Shown here: piece by piece, positions 45,182 through 53,744 of the stretch
Layout: every line of letters starts with the position of its first letter
Numbering within the stretch: position 1 is the stretch's first letter
NCBI GenBank assembly: GCA_016793325.1
Contig: JAEUKI010000077.1
Location: forward strand, 186,001 to 250,000
Direction: 5' to 3'
Source of the DNA: Myxococcales bacterium
Lineage (GTDB): Bacteria > Myxococcota_A > Polyangia > Polyangiales > Ga0077539
DNA length: 64,000 bases
The notes under the pieces: model-generated
The model's database searches: none
What the model saw: the letters and a program-made list of their open reading frames with translations, nothing else
Told to the model about the DNA's origin: nothing
Made by a program: the position numbers and the translations under genes

Positions 45182-45584
45182 GGCTGACACAGACTACGGT
45201 ACAACGTTCAGTGCGCTCCCTGGTCAGCCTCCGGACGAGATGTTTCGTCCGATCTCGGGGCGACGGGTGCTCGCCGAGTCGATCGCGCGGCAGTTGACCA
45301 CGCCACCGGGCGGGCTCTTCTGGGCGCCCGACAAAGGGATCGACCTTCGGGCGTATCTGCGCGCGCGGCTCGACAGCTCGGCGCTCACGCAGATCCGCGC
45401 GCGCATCCTCGCGACGTTGCAGCTCGACGAGCGCATCGTCGACGTCGAGGTCTCGGTCACGTACCGATCGAGCGATCGGGTGCTCTCGATCAAGCTCGCG
45501 GTCGAGTCGGCGAAGGGGCCGTTTTCGTTCGTGCTCGACGTCGCTTCGGCGCGCGTCGATCTTTTTGGATTCACGGAGGGCTGA
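45180..45584 (+). CDS. Baseplate wedge protein, gp25/gpW-like (Mu gp46)
   Basis: This 134-residue protein contains GRRVLAESIARQLTTPPGG, then WAPDKGIDLRAYL and LDERIVDVEVSV, the gp25-like/Mu gp46 pattern of baseplate wedge and sheath initiation proteins. It is coupled to the gp47-like gene. Its ATG overlaps that of the antisense lipoprotein. Confidence 0.85.
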   Translation: MADTDYGTTFSALPGQPPDEMFRPISGRRVLAESIARQLTTPPGGLFWAPDKGIDLRAYLRARLDSSALTQIRARILATLQLDERIVDVEVSVTYRSSDRVLSIKLAVESAKGPFSFVLDVASARVDLFGFTEG

Positions 45585-46777
45585 TGGCCACGATCTACAC
45601 GCTCGCGGATCTTCTCTCGCCCGAGACCGCCGCCGATGCGCTCGATGTGCTCCTGACGGATCTCGCGAACGAGGGCTTCCCGACAACCGCCTGGGATGAC
45701 TTCGATCCCATCGTCGGTCTCGTGCGCGCTGACGCTCGAGCGCTCTCGGACCTTCTGCAGCTCATCTCGAACGTTGCGCGCGCAGGGCTCGTCGAGCTCT
45801 CGCCCGGAACCGGTCCAGGATCGCCCGGCGATTGGCTCTCGCTCCTCGCGCGCAACTACGGGCTGTCGCGGTTCACGAGCACGTTCGCGCGCATCCGAGC
45901 GACCGTGACGCTCAGCCCGACGGCCTCACCGTACACGCTCACGCCTGGCGGACTCACCATCGAGCACGTCGCCGGCGGTGCGCGCTACCGCTATTCGAGC
46001 GCGCCGGAGTTCACGGGGCTGATCGGCGCGGGCTCGTCGCTCGTCGTCGAGTTCCTCGCCGAGCTCCCGGGGACAGCGCACAACCGCGCTCTCGCGAATC
46101 TCGTCGCGCCCGTGCAGTCGATCCCAGGAATGTCGATCGCGCTCACCGACGTGGGCAACGGGACGCCCCAAGTGATCGCTGGCGTCGACGCCGAGCGCGA
46201 CGAGTCGTTGCGCGCGCGGATCCGCGGACGATGGGACACGATCGGGCTTCAGAAAACGTCGCTCGGGCTCGAATTCCTCGCGCGAAACACGCCCTCGGTG
46301 GCCACGCCCATCACGCGCGTCGCCGTCGAAGCGACGAACCCACGCGGCCCGAACACGGTCAACGTGTTCGTCGCGACCGACGCAGGCGTCCCGGTCCCGT
46401 CCGACGTTGCGCTCGTGCGCACGTACGTTCGCGATCGCGCGTCGATCGGCTCCGACGTCGAGGTGTACGGCGCGACCGCCGCGCCCGTCTCGATCGCTGT
46501 CACGGTGCGCGCACCGAGCGCGATCGCAGCGGACGTTCAAGAAGCGCTTCGGCTCGCGATCGACCAGCTCATCCTCTCGATTCCGCTCGGCGGCAAGCTG
46601 TACTTGTCGCAGCTCATCGACGCGCTGCAGGACGAGACGGCGGGCGTGCGCAACGTCGACGTCGCCACGCTCGTCGTGACGGCTCCGGACATGATCCCGA
46701 GCGGCCCGGACTTCGAGCTCATCGGCCCCGAGTACGTCGCTGTCGCTGCGACCCACGCCATCACGGTGCTCGGATGA
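45584..46777 (+). CDS. Baseplate J-like protein (Mu gp47)
   Basis: This 397-residue baseplate wedge protein has YTLTPGGLTIEHVAGG, FLAELPGTAHNRALANLV and GVDAERDESLRARIRGRW, all typical of the baseplate J family. It assembles with the gp46- and gp48-like proteins around the hub. TGATG coupling upstream and ATGA downstream. Confidence 0.92.
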   Translation: MATIYTLADLLSPETAADALDVLLTDLANEGFPTTAWDDFDPIVGLVRADARALSDLLQLISNVARAGLVELSPGTGPGSPGDWLSLLARNYGLSRFTSTFARIRATVTLSPTASPYTLTPGGLTIEHVAGGARYRYSSAPEFTGLIGAGSSLVVEFLAELPGTAHNRALANLVAPVQSIPGMSIALTDVGNGTPQVIAGVDAERDESLRARIRGRWDTIGLQKTSLGLEFLARNTPSVATPITRVAVEATNPRGPNTVNVFVATDAGVPVPSDVALVRTYVRDRASIGSDVEVYGATAAPVSIAVTVRAPSAIAADVQEALRLAIDQLILSIPLGGKLYLSQLIDALQDETAGVRNVDVATLVVTAPDMIPSGPDFELIGPEYVAVAATHAITVLG

Positions 46778-47463
46778 CGTACAAGCAATTCCAAGCGGAC
46801 AGCGCGCCGCCTGCGCTGCAAGACGGTCGATGGCGCGCGCTCACCGGGACGCTCGGCGACGCGAAAGACGCCGCCGCGCAGGCCGCGAGGGACGCGGCGA
46901 AGGCGGGGCTTGTCGGTGACTGCCCCGACGACGCGCTCGGGCACCACGCGCGGGAGCGCTCGCTCGAGCGACTCCCCACCGAAACCGCTGCGCAACACCG
47001 AGCTCGGCTCGTGGCCGCGGCGACGGCGCTCGAGCTCGTCGGCACCGAGGCGGGACTGCTCGCAGCGCTGACGGCGATCGGCTACGGCACGCCGACGATT
47101 CACACTGCGATCGGCGCGGCGCCCCCGTGGTGGGTCGGCGCGTGGCCTCCCGAGAGCGAGGGTAACCGGCCGCCGTCGTGGGTCGGCGCGTGGCCAGTGC
47201 TCGCGGGCGATGTTTCGAGCTGGCCCTCGAGGTTCTGGGTGAACCTCGAAAACACCGTGTGGGGCAACGAAACGTGGAACGGCGGCCGAGCGTGGGGCGA
47301 GGCTGGTTTTACGTGGGGTTCGAACGCAACACCGGCGCAAGTGCAGCTCGTGAAGCGAGTCATCAAACGATGGCGGCCGGCGCACTGCGTATGCATTGGC
47401 GTGTTCGTGGAGCTCACGACGGGAACGCGGATTTTCTGGCCAACGTGGCCGCACGAGGTGTGA
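46774..47463 (+). CDS. Tail protein I/Mu gp48-like baseplate protein
   Basis: This 229-residue protein has LPTETAAQHRARLVAAATAL near the middle and a Trp-rich second half with three similar PSWVGAWP-type segments. Mu gp48 (DUF2313) completes the baseplate and links it to fibres. The Trp-rich repeats are unusual and may be surface-exposed. Confidence 0.75.
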   Translation: MTYKQFQADSAPPALQDGRWRALTGTLGDAKDAAAQAARDAAKAGLVGDCPDDALGHHARERSLERLPTETAAQHRARLVAAATALELVGTEAGLLAALTAIGYGTPTIHTAIGAAPPWWVGAWPPESEGNRPPSWVGAWPVLAGDVSSWPSRFWVNLENTVWGNETWNGGRAWGEAGFTWGSNATPAQVQLVKRVIKRWRPAHCVCIGVFVELTTGTRIFWPTWPHEV

Positions 47464-47466
47464 AAA

Positions 47467-48318
47467 ATGCCGGGACCATCGCTCACAGAATCAAGGCTCT
47501 TCGAGAGCGTGACGGCGCCGCCAGCGGACGGCGACGACGTTGCGGTTTCGGCCGGAGCCGCGCCGTTTCGCGACAACTTCATGCAGAAGATGGCCGCGCG
47601 TGACTCGTACCTTTTCAACGGCCCGCACCACGGCTTTCTCGATCACGTGCGCGCCGAAGTGACGGCGAGCGGGACAGATCGAACGTGGGTTCTTCGCGGC
47701 GTGCGCGCGTTCGCCGCGGAGCAAACGGACAGCTCGATCAATCGACTCTCGCTCGGCGCCGGCGCTTCGCTCGCGCTCACCGGACTGAGCGCGTCGACTT
47801 GGTATTATGTGTACGGATTCAACAACGGCGGAGTGATCGGACTCGAAGCGTCGCTCACGACGCCGGACGGAGCGCTCCGCTTTTCGAGCGGATCCGGTAC
47901 GCGCGTGTACCTCGGTTGTTTCCGCACGGACACGGCCGGCCGTGCGATCCCGATGGTTCAGAACGGCCGCCACTACACGTTCCGCGATGGGTTCACCGGA
48001 CTCTCGGGAACGCCACTCGAGCTCGGATCGACCAGCGGCGCGCCGGTCGCAGTCGACGCGCGTGTTCCGCCGCACGTCAACGTTGCGAGGGTCCGCTTTG
48101 GCACGGGGCTTGTTGGCGGCGCGGTCTCTTCAACCCGGAGCGCCGGCGTGCGCGTCGTTGGCGACGTGAACCTCACCGGCATTCATCAGTGGCGCACGAC
48201 GACATCGCCGGAAGCGCATTTCGACTGCACAGACATTGTTGTTGTCGGCGGTCAAATCGAGCTCGCTGGCGATGCTGAAGTGTTCGTTGTGGCGACGCTC
48301 TTGGGCTTCACGGAGTGA
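47467..48318 (+). CDS. Tail fibre-associated protein
   Basis: This 283-residue beta-rich protein is Gly/Thr/Ser-rich, with RDNFMQKMAARDSYLFNGPH and LGAGASLALTGLSASTWYYV. It follows the baseplate genes and precedes the large fibre gene. No specific family is recognised; a fibre shaft or connector role is inferred from position and composition. Confidence 0.55.
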   Translation: MPGPSLTESRLFESVTAPPADGDDVAVSAGAAPFRDNFMQKMAARDSYLFNGPHHGFLDHVRAEVTASGTDRTWVLRGVRAFAAEQTDSSINRLSLGAGASLALTGLSASTWYYVYGFNNGGVIGLEASLTTPDGALRFSSGSGTRVYLGCFRTDTAGRAIPMVQNGRHYTFRDGFTGLSGTPLELGSTSGAPVAVDARVPPHVNVARVRFGTGLVGGAVSSTRSAGVRVVGDVNLTGIHQWRTTTSPEAHFDCTDIVVVGGQIELAGDAEVFVVATLLGFTE

Positions 48319-48320
48319 CG

Positions 48321-49883
48321 ATGACCACCCTTCGCAAATACGGCCGCGGCTTGAAGCTCGCCGCGCGGATTCTCTACGTCGAACTCTTCGGCAAGCCGTT
48401 GAAGGACTCGACGACGGCGCCGACGGATGGGCAAGTTCTGCGCTACGTCGCCGCGGATGACGCGTGGTCGCCAGGAACGGTCAGCGGCGGCGGATCGCTC
48501 CCCGCTGGCACGAACGGCGGCGTGCTCGCGCACGCATCGAGCACTTGGGCGTCAACCGCTGCAGGCACGTCGGGGCAACTCCTGCGCTCGAACGGCGCGA
48601 GTGCGCCCTCGTGGGTGACGCTCGCGGCGAGCGACGTGGGCGCGATCGCCGCGCCGGGATCGCCGATCAACGGCGGGCTGCTCTACTACGCCGGCTCGTG
48701 GCTCTCGACGGGCGCGGGATCGCTGCGTCAACCGCTACTCTCGGGCGGCGGTGCGATCGCGCCTGCATTTGGCGCCGACGTCGTACCGCTGACACAACGG
48801 ATCGAGGACGGCGTCACGAGCGCCGTGTCCACCTGTGCGACGATCGCGCACGACACAACCGGTGGCCCAGGTTCCGACGGCATCGGCGCACGGTGCGTGC
48901 TTCGAGCTCGCAACGGCTCCAGCGCCATGACCGACGCGGCCTCGATCGACGGCGTGTTGACGACGGCCGCGGGAGGCGCGGAGGTCGGGGCGCTCGACGT
49001 GCGCGCGCGATCGGCCTCGACGCTCGTACACGTTGCGAGGTTTGCCGCGTCGAGCATCGGGATGTTCGCGACGACAGCCGTGAACGTTTCCGATGCCGGC
49101 ACGAACACGGCGCTCACTGCGTTCACCGTCAACAGGGCGACGATCAACACCGCGGCGAACGGCATCGCAGCGCGCGTTTCGTTTCGCGTGCAGGACTCGG
49201 GCGGCGCGCTCGAGGACGCTGTCTACCTCGATGGCGTGCTCACGAACGCGGGCAACGGCACCGAGGCCTCTGCGTTCGACGTGCACACGCGCACGGGCGG
49301 CGCTGCAGCTCGCCGCGTCGCGCGTGTGACGGCCGCCGGCGGCCTCATGCTCGGCGCCGCGGTCACTCAAGACCCTGGCGTCGGCGGTATCGCGATTCCA
49401 CCGACGACGGGGCTCTACATCGAGTCGGGCGGCACGCTCTACAACGCCGTCGGCGTGTTCGGCGGATCCGCGATGAGTTTCGGCTCGGGCGCGTTCAACG
49501 TCACCATCGCGGCCTTCGCGCTGACGATCTCGTCCGGCGGCGGAACGGTGGTTTCGGGCGGATTCCTGGACCTCGCCGCAGGATTCCGCCGCCGAGTCAC
49601 CACGGTTTCGAACGCGAACCACACCGTCACGAGCGGGCAATCGGTGATCGACATCACCGGACTCTCGGCGGCGCGCACAGTGACGGGGCCCGCGGCTGCC
49701 AACGGCACCATCGTGACGATTACGAACACCGACGGGAGTGCGACCGGCGCGAACACGATCACGTTTGCGCCCGCAACGGGCACGGTGAACGGTGCCGCGA
49801 CGCACGTCGCGGTGAACGCGGCCTACGGCTCCTGCACGTACTACTGCAACGGCACCAACTGGACCGTGATTGCGAAGGTGTGA
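48321..49883 (+). CDS. Tail fibre protein
   Basis: The product has 520 residues from ATG 48321 (GGAG five bases upstream); GTG 48315 overlaps that site. A short N-terminal attachment helix (LKLAARILYVELFG) is followed by long Gly/Ala/Thr/Ser-rich repeats with the recurring pattern S-x-DGVLTxA-G (near residues 212 and 310). Low-complexity beta repeats suit a trimeric fibre that recognises the host surface. The C-terminal 90 residues probably form the receptor-binding tip. Confidence 0.7.
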   Translation: MTTLRKYGRGLKLAARILYVELFGKPLKDSTTAPTDGQVLRYVAADDAWSPGTVSGGGSLPAGTNGGVLAHASSTWASTAAGTSGQLLRSNGASAPSWVTLAASDVGAIAAPGSPINGGLLYYAGSWLSTGAGSLRQPLLSGGGAIAPAFGADVVPLTQRIEDGVTSAVSTCATIAHDTTGGPGSDGIGARCVLRARNGSSAMTDAASIDGVLTTAAGGAEVGALDVRARSASTLVHVARFAASSIGMFATTAVNVSDAGTNTALTAFTVNRATINTAANGIAARVSFRVQDSGGALEDAVYLDGVLTNAGNGTEASAFDVHTRTGGAAARRVARVTAAGGLMLGAAVTQDPGVGGIAIPPTTGLYIESGGTLYNAVGVFGGSAMSFGSGAFNVTIAAFALTISSGGGTVVSGGFLDLAAGFRRRVTTVSNANHTVTSGQSVIDITGLSAARTVTGPAAANGTIVTITNTDGSATGANTITFAPATGTVNGAATHVAVNAAYGSCTYYCNGTNWTVIAKV

Positions 49884-49885
49884 CC

Positions 49886-50131
49886 ATGCCCAAGACCAAG
49901 ACAATCTCCCGCACCGCCACCGCGCCCGATCTCCCGCCCGAGGGAACGCAGGTGATTCTCACCGTCCGCGATGGCGTGTGGGTCGCCGCGGTCACCGTCC
50001 CAGTCGAAGAGTTCGGGCTTCCGCAGACGGTGCGGCCAGCGGACCTCGCGAACGACGCGCAACGCACGCGCGTCACGAACGCGCTCGAGAACGTCTACGA
50101 CGCCGCGATGCGTGGCGCCGGATTCGCGTGA
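49886..50131 (+). CDS. Small hypothetical protein after the fibre gene
   Basis: This 81-residue protein has a beta-rich start and a helical end (DAQRTRVTNALENVYDAAMR). It could be a fibre chaperone by position, but no motif supports this. Confidence 0.55.
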   Translation: MPKTKTISRTATAPDLPPEGTQVILTVRDGVWVAAVTVPVEEFGLPQTVRPADLANDAQRTRVTNALENVYDAAMRGAGFA

Positions 50132-50218
50132 GCAACACGCACACGTAATCAACTCTCGCTCGAGCGCCCCGCGCGCACGCCGAGCGAGTCACCGCGCGCA
50201 CCACACAGGAGACACAAC

Positions 50219-50998
50219 ATGCCCGAGTCCACCGAGGGCCAGCCGTCGGCTGCGCCCGCTCCGTCGTCCATTCCCCCCGCGCGCGATCCGTCGCCGGGCG
50301 TGCGCGTCACCCAACAGATTCGCGAGGCGCTCACGGATCTCGGCGGGCTCGCGCTCGCCGCGTACCTCGTGCACCGCGGCGCGATCACCGGACTGCACGC
50401 TCTCTACTTCGCGGTCGTGCTGTTGCTCCCGTCGCCGGTGTTGCTCCGCGTCGCGAAGATCATCGGCGCGCGCAGCGGATCCGCCGGCGCCGGTGTCGCG
50501 GTGGCGCTGCTCAGCGCGAGCGCCGCGTGGGCGCACACGAAGGTCTACGCCGTCGGCGCCGCGGGCGTGCTCGGCCTCGCTGCATGCCTCGGCGGGTGCT
50601 CGGGCGCGACGCCGCACGTTCAGGCGATCTCGCCCTCGATCGTGCAGCGCGAGGGCTACGGGACGTGTGCCGAGACCGGGGGAAAGATCGAGGTCCCCCA
50701 CGCGGGCGTCGTCGCGTTGCTCACGAGCGTTTGCTGGCGACCGATGGACGCGGGCATCGTGAGCGACGCGGGCATTCCCTCGGAGCCCGACGCGGCGGCC
50801 GCGGTGCCCGACGCGATCAAGCCCGAGGGCGTTGCGGCGCTCGTGCTCGATGGGTGGATCCGCGGACAGTGCACCGTCCCGGTGTTCGCGCAGGGAGCGA
50901 AGACGCTCGCGGACCTCGACCCGATACGCTGCGCAGTGACGGCGCCCGGCGATCGGCTCACCGTGTTCCGACGCGGGCAACGGTGGGTGACTCGATGA
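50219..50998 (+). CDS. Membrane protein, candidate holin or lysis protein
   Basis: This 259-residue protein starts at ATG 50219 behind AGGAGA. A Pro-rich N-terminus is followed by about four hydrophobic segments (roughly 43-52, 60-80, 90-103 and 108-122) and a soluble C-terminal domain with four cysteines. It lies immediately upstream of the amidase and is coupled to it by ATGA, so a holin or other export factor for the endolysin is possible. It is larger than most holins. Confidence 0.5.
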   Translation: MPESTEGQPSAAPAPSSIPPARDPSPGVRVTQQIREALTDLGGLALAAYLVHRGAITGLHALYFAVVLLLPSPVLLRVAKIIGARSGSAGAGVAVALLSASAAWAHTKVYAVGAAGVLGLAACLGGCSGATPHVQAISPSIVQREGYGTCAETGGKIEVPHAGVVALLTSVCWRPMDAGIVSDAGIPSEPDAAAAVPDAIKPEGVAALVLDGWIRGQCTVPVFAQGAKTLADLDPIRCAVTAPGDRLTVFRRGQRWVTR

Positions 50999-51789
50999 GC
51001 ATCGTGCTCGGCGGCATCGCGCACGAGGTCGAGGGCCTTCGCTCCGTCTCGTATCTCGACGATCCGAAGATCGCTCCGCGCATCACCGACAGCGACGCGC
51101 GAAAGCGTCGCGTTCGATCGGTGATCGTGCACACCACGTCGGGCACGTGCCGCGCTGGGAAGGTGAAGCCCGGCCGCCTCGCGACTGACGACCGCGCGGG
51201 CGTTCTCGCTCGCTACCAGACGCGCACCGCGCGCCGCGTGTCGTGGGACTACACCGTCGGCCGCGATGGCGTGGTGATCGCGCAGAACGATCCGGTCGAG
51301 CGCTACTCGTGGCACGCGACCGCGTGGAACCCCATCTCGGTGGGCATCGAGCTCGTGCAGGACGCCGACGGGACGCTCTACGAAGAGCAGCTCGGCGCGC
51401 TCGTGCTTCTCGTCGACGAGCTCACCCGCCGACTGCGGATCCAACGGCAGCTCGCGTGGGTCGGCGACGCCCCGGTGCTCTCGCAGCTCGCGCGCGCCGA
51501 CGAGAAGGGAGCGAAGGGCGTCGACATGGTGGGCGTGTTCGCGCACGTTCACAACACGCTGAGCCGCGGCGCCGGCGATCCTGGGCCCGCTCCGTTCCGC
51601 GCGCTCCGCGCCGCGGGCTACGAGGGCTTCGACTTCGCCGCCGGCGCGGACCGCTCGACCTGGCGCGAGCGACAGCGCGCGCTCGGGATCGCAGCGGACG
51701 GCATCGCGCTCGACGACACGTGCGCCGCGCTGGAGCGCTCGGGCCGCGCGTGTGGGCTCTGGGTGCCCCGTCCGGGGGACGCGCCGTGA
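50995..51789 (+). CDS. N-acetylmuramoyl-L-alanine amidase endolysin
   Basis: This 264-residue protein contains an Amidase_2 fold: SVIVHTTSG (zinc His46), SWDYTVGRDGVVIAQ, YSWHATAWNPISVGIELVQ and a C-terminal HVHNTLSRGAGDPGPAPF carrying the second His and the Asp zinc ligand. The enzyme cuts the amide bond between MurNAc and the stem peptide and would lyse the cell. No signal peptide is seen, so a holin-type pore is needed. The C-terminal 60 residues may bind the wall. Confidence 0.88.
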   Translation: MSIVLGGIAHEVEGLRSVSYLDDPKIAPRITDSDARKRRVRSVIVHTTSGTCRAGKVKPGRLATDDRAGVLARYQTRTARRVSWDYTVGRDGVVIAQNDPVERYSWHATAWNPISVGIELVQDADGTLYEEQLGALVLLVDELTRRLRIQRQLAWVGDAPVLSQLARADEKGAKGVDMVGVFAHVHNTLSRGAGDPGPAPFRALRAAGYEGFDFAAGADRSTWRERQRALGIAADGIALDDTCAALERSGRACGLWVPRPGDAP

Positions 51790-52214
51790 GCGACGCCGAC
51801 ACGCCAGTGTGGCGGCTGATGCTCAAGCCGATGGTGGTGCACCTGTCAGCGCTCTACTTCGGTTGCCCCGTGTACCTCGTCGGCGGAGCGATGACGCAGG
51901 ACGATCCGCGCGACATCGACCTCGCGCTCGTTCTGCCCGATGACCTGTTCGTCGCGTGCTACAGCGACCGACGCGACGCATGGGACGCGACGAAGACGGC
52001 CGCGGCCGTCGACGATTGGATTGCGGTGCACATGGGGGTCAAGTGCTCTGAGCCACCGAGGCTCTGGTACCGCTGGGCCGTCGACTGCGCGAAGCACTCG
52101 CGACAGCTCACGCTCGCGTTGCACCGCCGCGTGGACTTCAAGGTCCAGCCTGAGACGCTCGCGAAGATCAAAGAGACACGCCCTCGCGAACTCATCGCGC
52201 AGGTGATCCCATGA
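51786..52214 (+). CDS. Nucleotidyltransferase-fold protein
   Basis: The product has 142 residues from GTG 51786, coupled by GTGA. The motif VYLVGGAMTQDDPRDIDLAL has the GG...DxD signature of the polymerase-beta/MNT superfamily, and VDFKV further on could supply the third Asp. Such proteins transfer nucleotides to proteins, RNA or drugs. It lies after the endolysin, where phages often carry accessory genes. Confidence 0.6.
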   Translation: MSDADTPVWRLMLKPMVVHLSALYFGCPVYLVGGAMTQDDPRDIDLALVLPDDLFVACYSDRRDAWDATKTAAAVDDWIAVHMGVKCSEPPRLWYRWAVDCAKHSRQLTLALHRRVDFKVQPETLAKIKETRPRELIAQVIP

Positions 52215-52495
52215 CGCATCGAACGAACGAACCGCCCTCGCTCGCCGAGGCCGCGCGGGAGCTCACAGAGCCCCGTGTGCTCCGCGAGCTCGGGCACTTC
52301 GGCTACGACTGCCGCACGCGCGACGAGCTCGCCGCCGTGCTCGAGCGCGCCGCGGTGCACGCGGTTCGCGCGAGCGACGGGTACGCAGCGCTCGGGCGCT
52401 ACGACCTCGCGGCCGAGCGCAGGGAGCGAGCGCGGGAGCTGCGGCGGTGGGCCGCGGCGCTGCGCGTGGTGCACGAGAGCGAAATCGCAGGCTGA
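52211..52495 (+). CDS. Small helical protein, last late gene
   Basis: This 94-residue protein is Ala/Arg/Glu-rich and wholly helical, coupled by ATGA to the nucleotidyltransferase-fold gene. No family is recognised. The pair is the final unit before the late terminator. Confidence 0.6.
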   Translation: MTHRTNEPPSLAEAARELTEPRVLRELGHFGYDCRTRDELAAVLERAAVHAVRASDGYAALGRYDLAAERRERARELRRWAAALRVVHESEIAG

Positions 52496-52574
52496 ATCGC
52501 TCCCGAGCGCGCGGAACGCAGCGTTTTCGAGAGAGCTCGATTCGCGAGCTAAATCGCAGGAAATACGAACGACG

Positions 52575-52607
52575 AAGCCCCGGGGCCCGTGAGGGTCGCC
52601 GGGGCTT
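52575..52607 (+). terminator. Terminator of the late operon
   Basis: AAGCCCCGG at 52575-52583 pairs with CCGGGGCTT at 52599-52607 around a 15-nt loop, followed by a T-rich stretch. It lies 80 bp after the last late gene. In the excised circle it would also lie just beyond the integrase stop on the opposite strand. Confidence 0.8.
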
Positions 52608-52638
52608 TCGTGTTTCTACGGTCATCCCGCGCGCCGCC

Positions 52639-52657
52639 GTGACACATGCGTGACAGT
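52639..52657 (+). repeat. Candidate integrase arm-type site, right arm
   Basis: An exact copy of GTGACACATGCGTGACAGT (also at 13854-13872), 57 bp inside the prophage from the attR core. In the circular phage the two copies would flank attP in the same orientation. Confidence 0.6.
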
Positions 52658-52714
52658 CGCAGCCTCGCCGCTCGTTTCCCGCGACTTTTTCGGCGCAGGA
52701 AGCGACGCCCCGGA

Positions 52715-52761
52715 GGAATCATAATCCCAAGGTCGTTGGTTCAAGTCCGACCGCCGGCACC
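52715..52761 (+). other. attR core (47 bp), displaced tRNA-Met 3' end
   Basis: Identical to 13723-13769. Only the anticodon-stem to CCA part is present and there is no acceptor or D arm before it, so this is a remnant rather than a second tRNA gene. Confidence 0.95.
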
Positions 52762-52776
52762 CAAGAGAAACCGATT

Positions 52777-52801
52777 CGCCGCAGTACCCCTGCGGCGTTT
52801 T
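52777..52801 (+). terminator. Original host terminator of tRNA-Met
   Basis: CGCCGCAG and CTGCGGCG pair around a five-base loop and are followed by TTTT. It lies just beyond attR, where the terminator of the uninterrupted tRNA gene would be. The region 52802-52896 shows nothing further. Confidence 0.75.
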
Positions 52802-52896
52802 CGTTTCTCCCGTCCCGTCCTCACGACGAAGCCGTCCGCGCGGCTCGCGCATCCTCGGTCGCTCGCTCTCCGAGGAACCTCGCCGACGCTTCCCGC

Positions 52897-53535
52897 TCAC
52901 GCGAAGCGCGATCGTATCCCTCGGAGCTCGTCCGCGCTCCTCGCGTACTCCAGCCACTTGCCGTCGACCTCGATCGCGTCGCGCATCGCCCGCTCGGCCT
53001 CGTCCCATCGCTCGAGCGCGCAGAGCACCTCGGCCATCGAGCACTCGTAGGTTCCGTCGTTCGGCGTCACGGCCTCGGCGCTGTGCTCGACGGCGACGCG
53101 AAGGTCCTCGAGCGCCTCGTCGAGCTGCCCGCGTTGCAGATAGATCATCGCGCGGTTGTTGCGCGACTCCGGTGAGCGCGGGTTGCGTTCGATCGCCCGG
53201 TGGTAGTCCGCGAGCGCTTCTTCGATCTCGCCGAGGCACTTGAAGAACAACGCGCGATCGTGAAACACGCCGTAGCTGTCGAACCCGAGCGCGATCGCGC
53301 GCGCATAGTCGTCGAGCGCTTCGTCGCGTGTCCCTTCGTGCCCTCGAGCGTTGGCGCGAAGGTAGTAGTAGTACCCGACGGACGGAGCGAGCGCGATCGC
53401 TTCGGTAAGCGCAGCAGCAGCCGCCGCGTAGTCGCCGTTCGCTGTGTGACTGCGCGCTTGCTCCTCGTACGAACGCGCACGCACGGTGTCTTCTTCGACG
53501 GACGCTCGAGACTCGTCTTCTGCTTCGACTGGCAT
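52897..53535 (-). CDS. TPR-repeat protein
   Basis: This 212-residue protein starts at ATG 53535. About five tetratricopeptide units cover residues 20-190 (for example ANGDYAAAAAALTEAIALAP and RGQLDEALEDLRVAV). No signal peptide is seen, so it is probably a cytoplasmic scaffold. The upstream in-frame extension is low complexity. The 209 bp to the next gene upstream appears non-coding. Confidence 0.75.
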   Translation of the reverse strand: MPVEAEDESRASVEEDTVRARSYEEQARSHTANGDYAAAAAALTEAIALAPSVGYYYYLRANARGHEGTRDEALDDYARAIALGFDSYGVFHDRALFFKCLGEIEEALADYHRAIERNPRSPESRNNRAMIYLQRGQLDEALEDLRVAVEHSAEAVTPNDGTYECSMAEVLCALERWDEAERAMRDAIEVDGKWLEYARSADELRGIRSRFA

Positions 53536-53744
53536 CGACCCCGAGTGTCCGACAACCGACGTCGAGCACACAAACTTCCGCGCGGGCCACGAGAGCGACG
53601 CCGCCTTCCGTTGGCTACACGCCACGCAAAAAGCCCAAGGAATTTCCCAGGAGATGGCTCGATGCGTGTCGTCCTTCCAACGGGGCGTCGCGATAAGCGA
53701 TCCGCGGTTCGTCGCGCGACGAGGTTCGCGCCGTCTGCTTCGCC

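Larger units (their letters stand above)
13723..52761. mobile_element. 39-kb prophage: Mu-like myovirus with tRNA integrase and its own replication genes
   Basis: The element lies between 47-bp identical direct repeats, 13723-13769 within tRNA-Met and 52715-52761, with an integrase gene at the left boundary. It holds a leftward early operon, an immunity region with two opposing promoters, a rightward replication operon, a late region with terminase, head, contractile tail, baseplate and fibre genes, and a lysis gene. No gene appears interrupted, so it looks intact. Structural proteins resemble phage Mu, but no transposase genes A or B are present. Confidence 0.95.

Noticed and set aside
51786..52495. 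MNT-HEPN toxin-antitoxin pair.
   Set aside because: The nucleotidyltransferase-like motif is present, but the 94-residue partner is short for HEPN and no convincing RX4-6H motif in the right helix can be shown.
52715..52761. A second tRNA-Met gene at the right boundary.
   Set aside because: Only the 3' 47 nt are present; no acceptor 5' strand or D arm, so it is the attR remnant.
52622..53590. A minus-strand open frame containing DLNQRPWDYDS near its end.
   Set aside because: Not a gene in the lysogen: the first part is a shadow of the TPR gene and the end is the reverse strand of the attR tRNA fragment. Only its last 30 codons matter, as the int tail of the excised phage.
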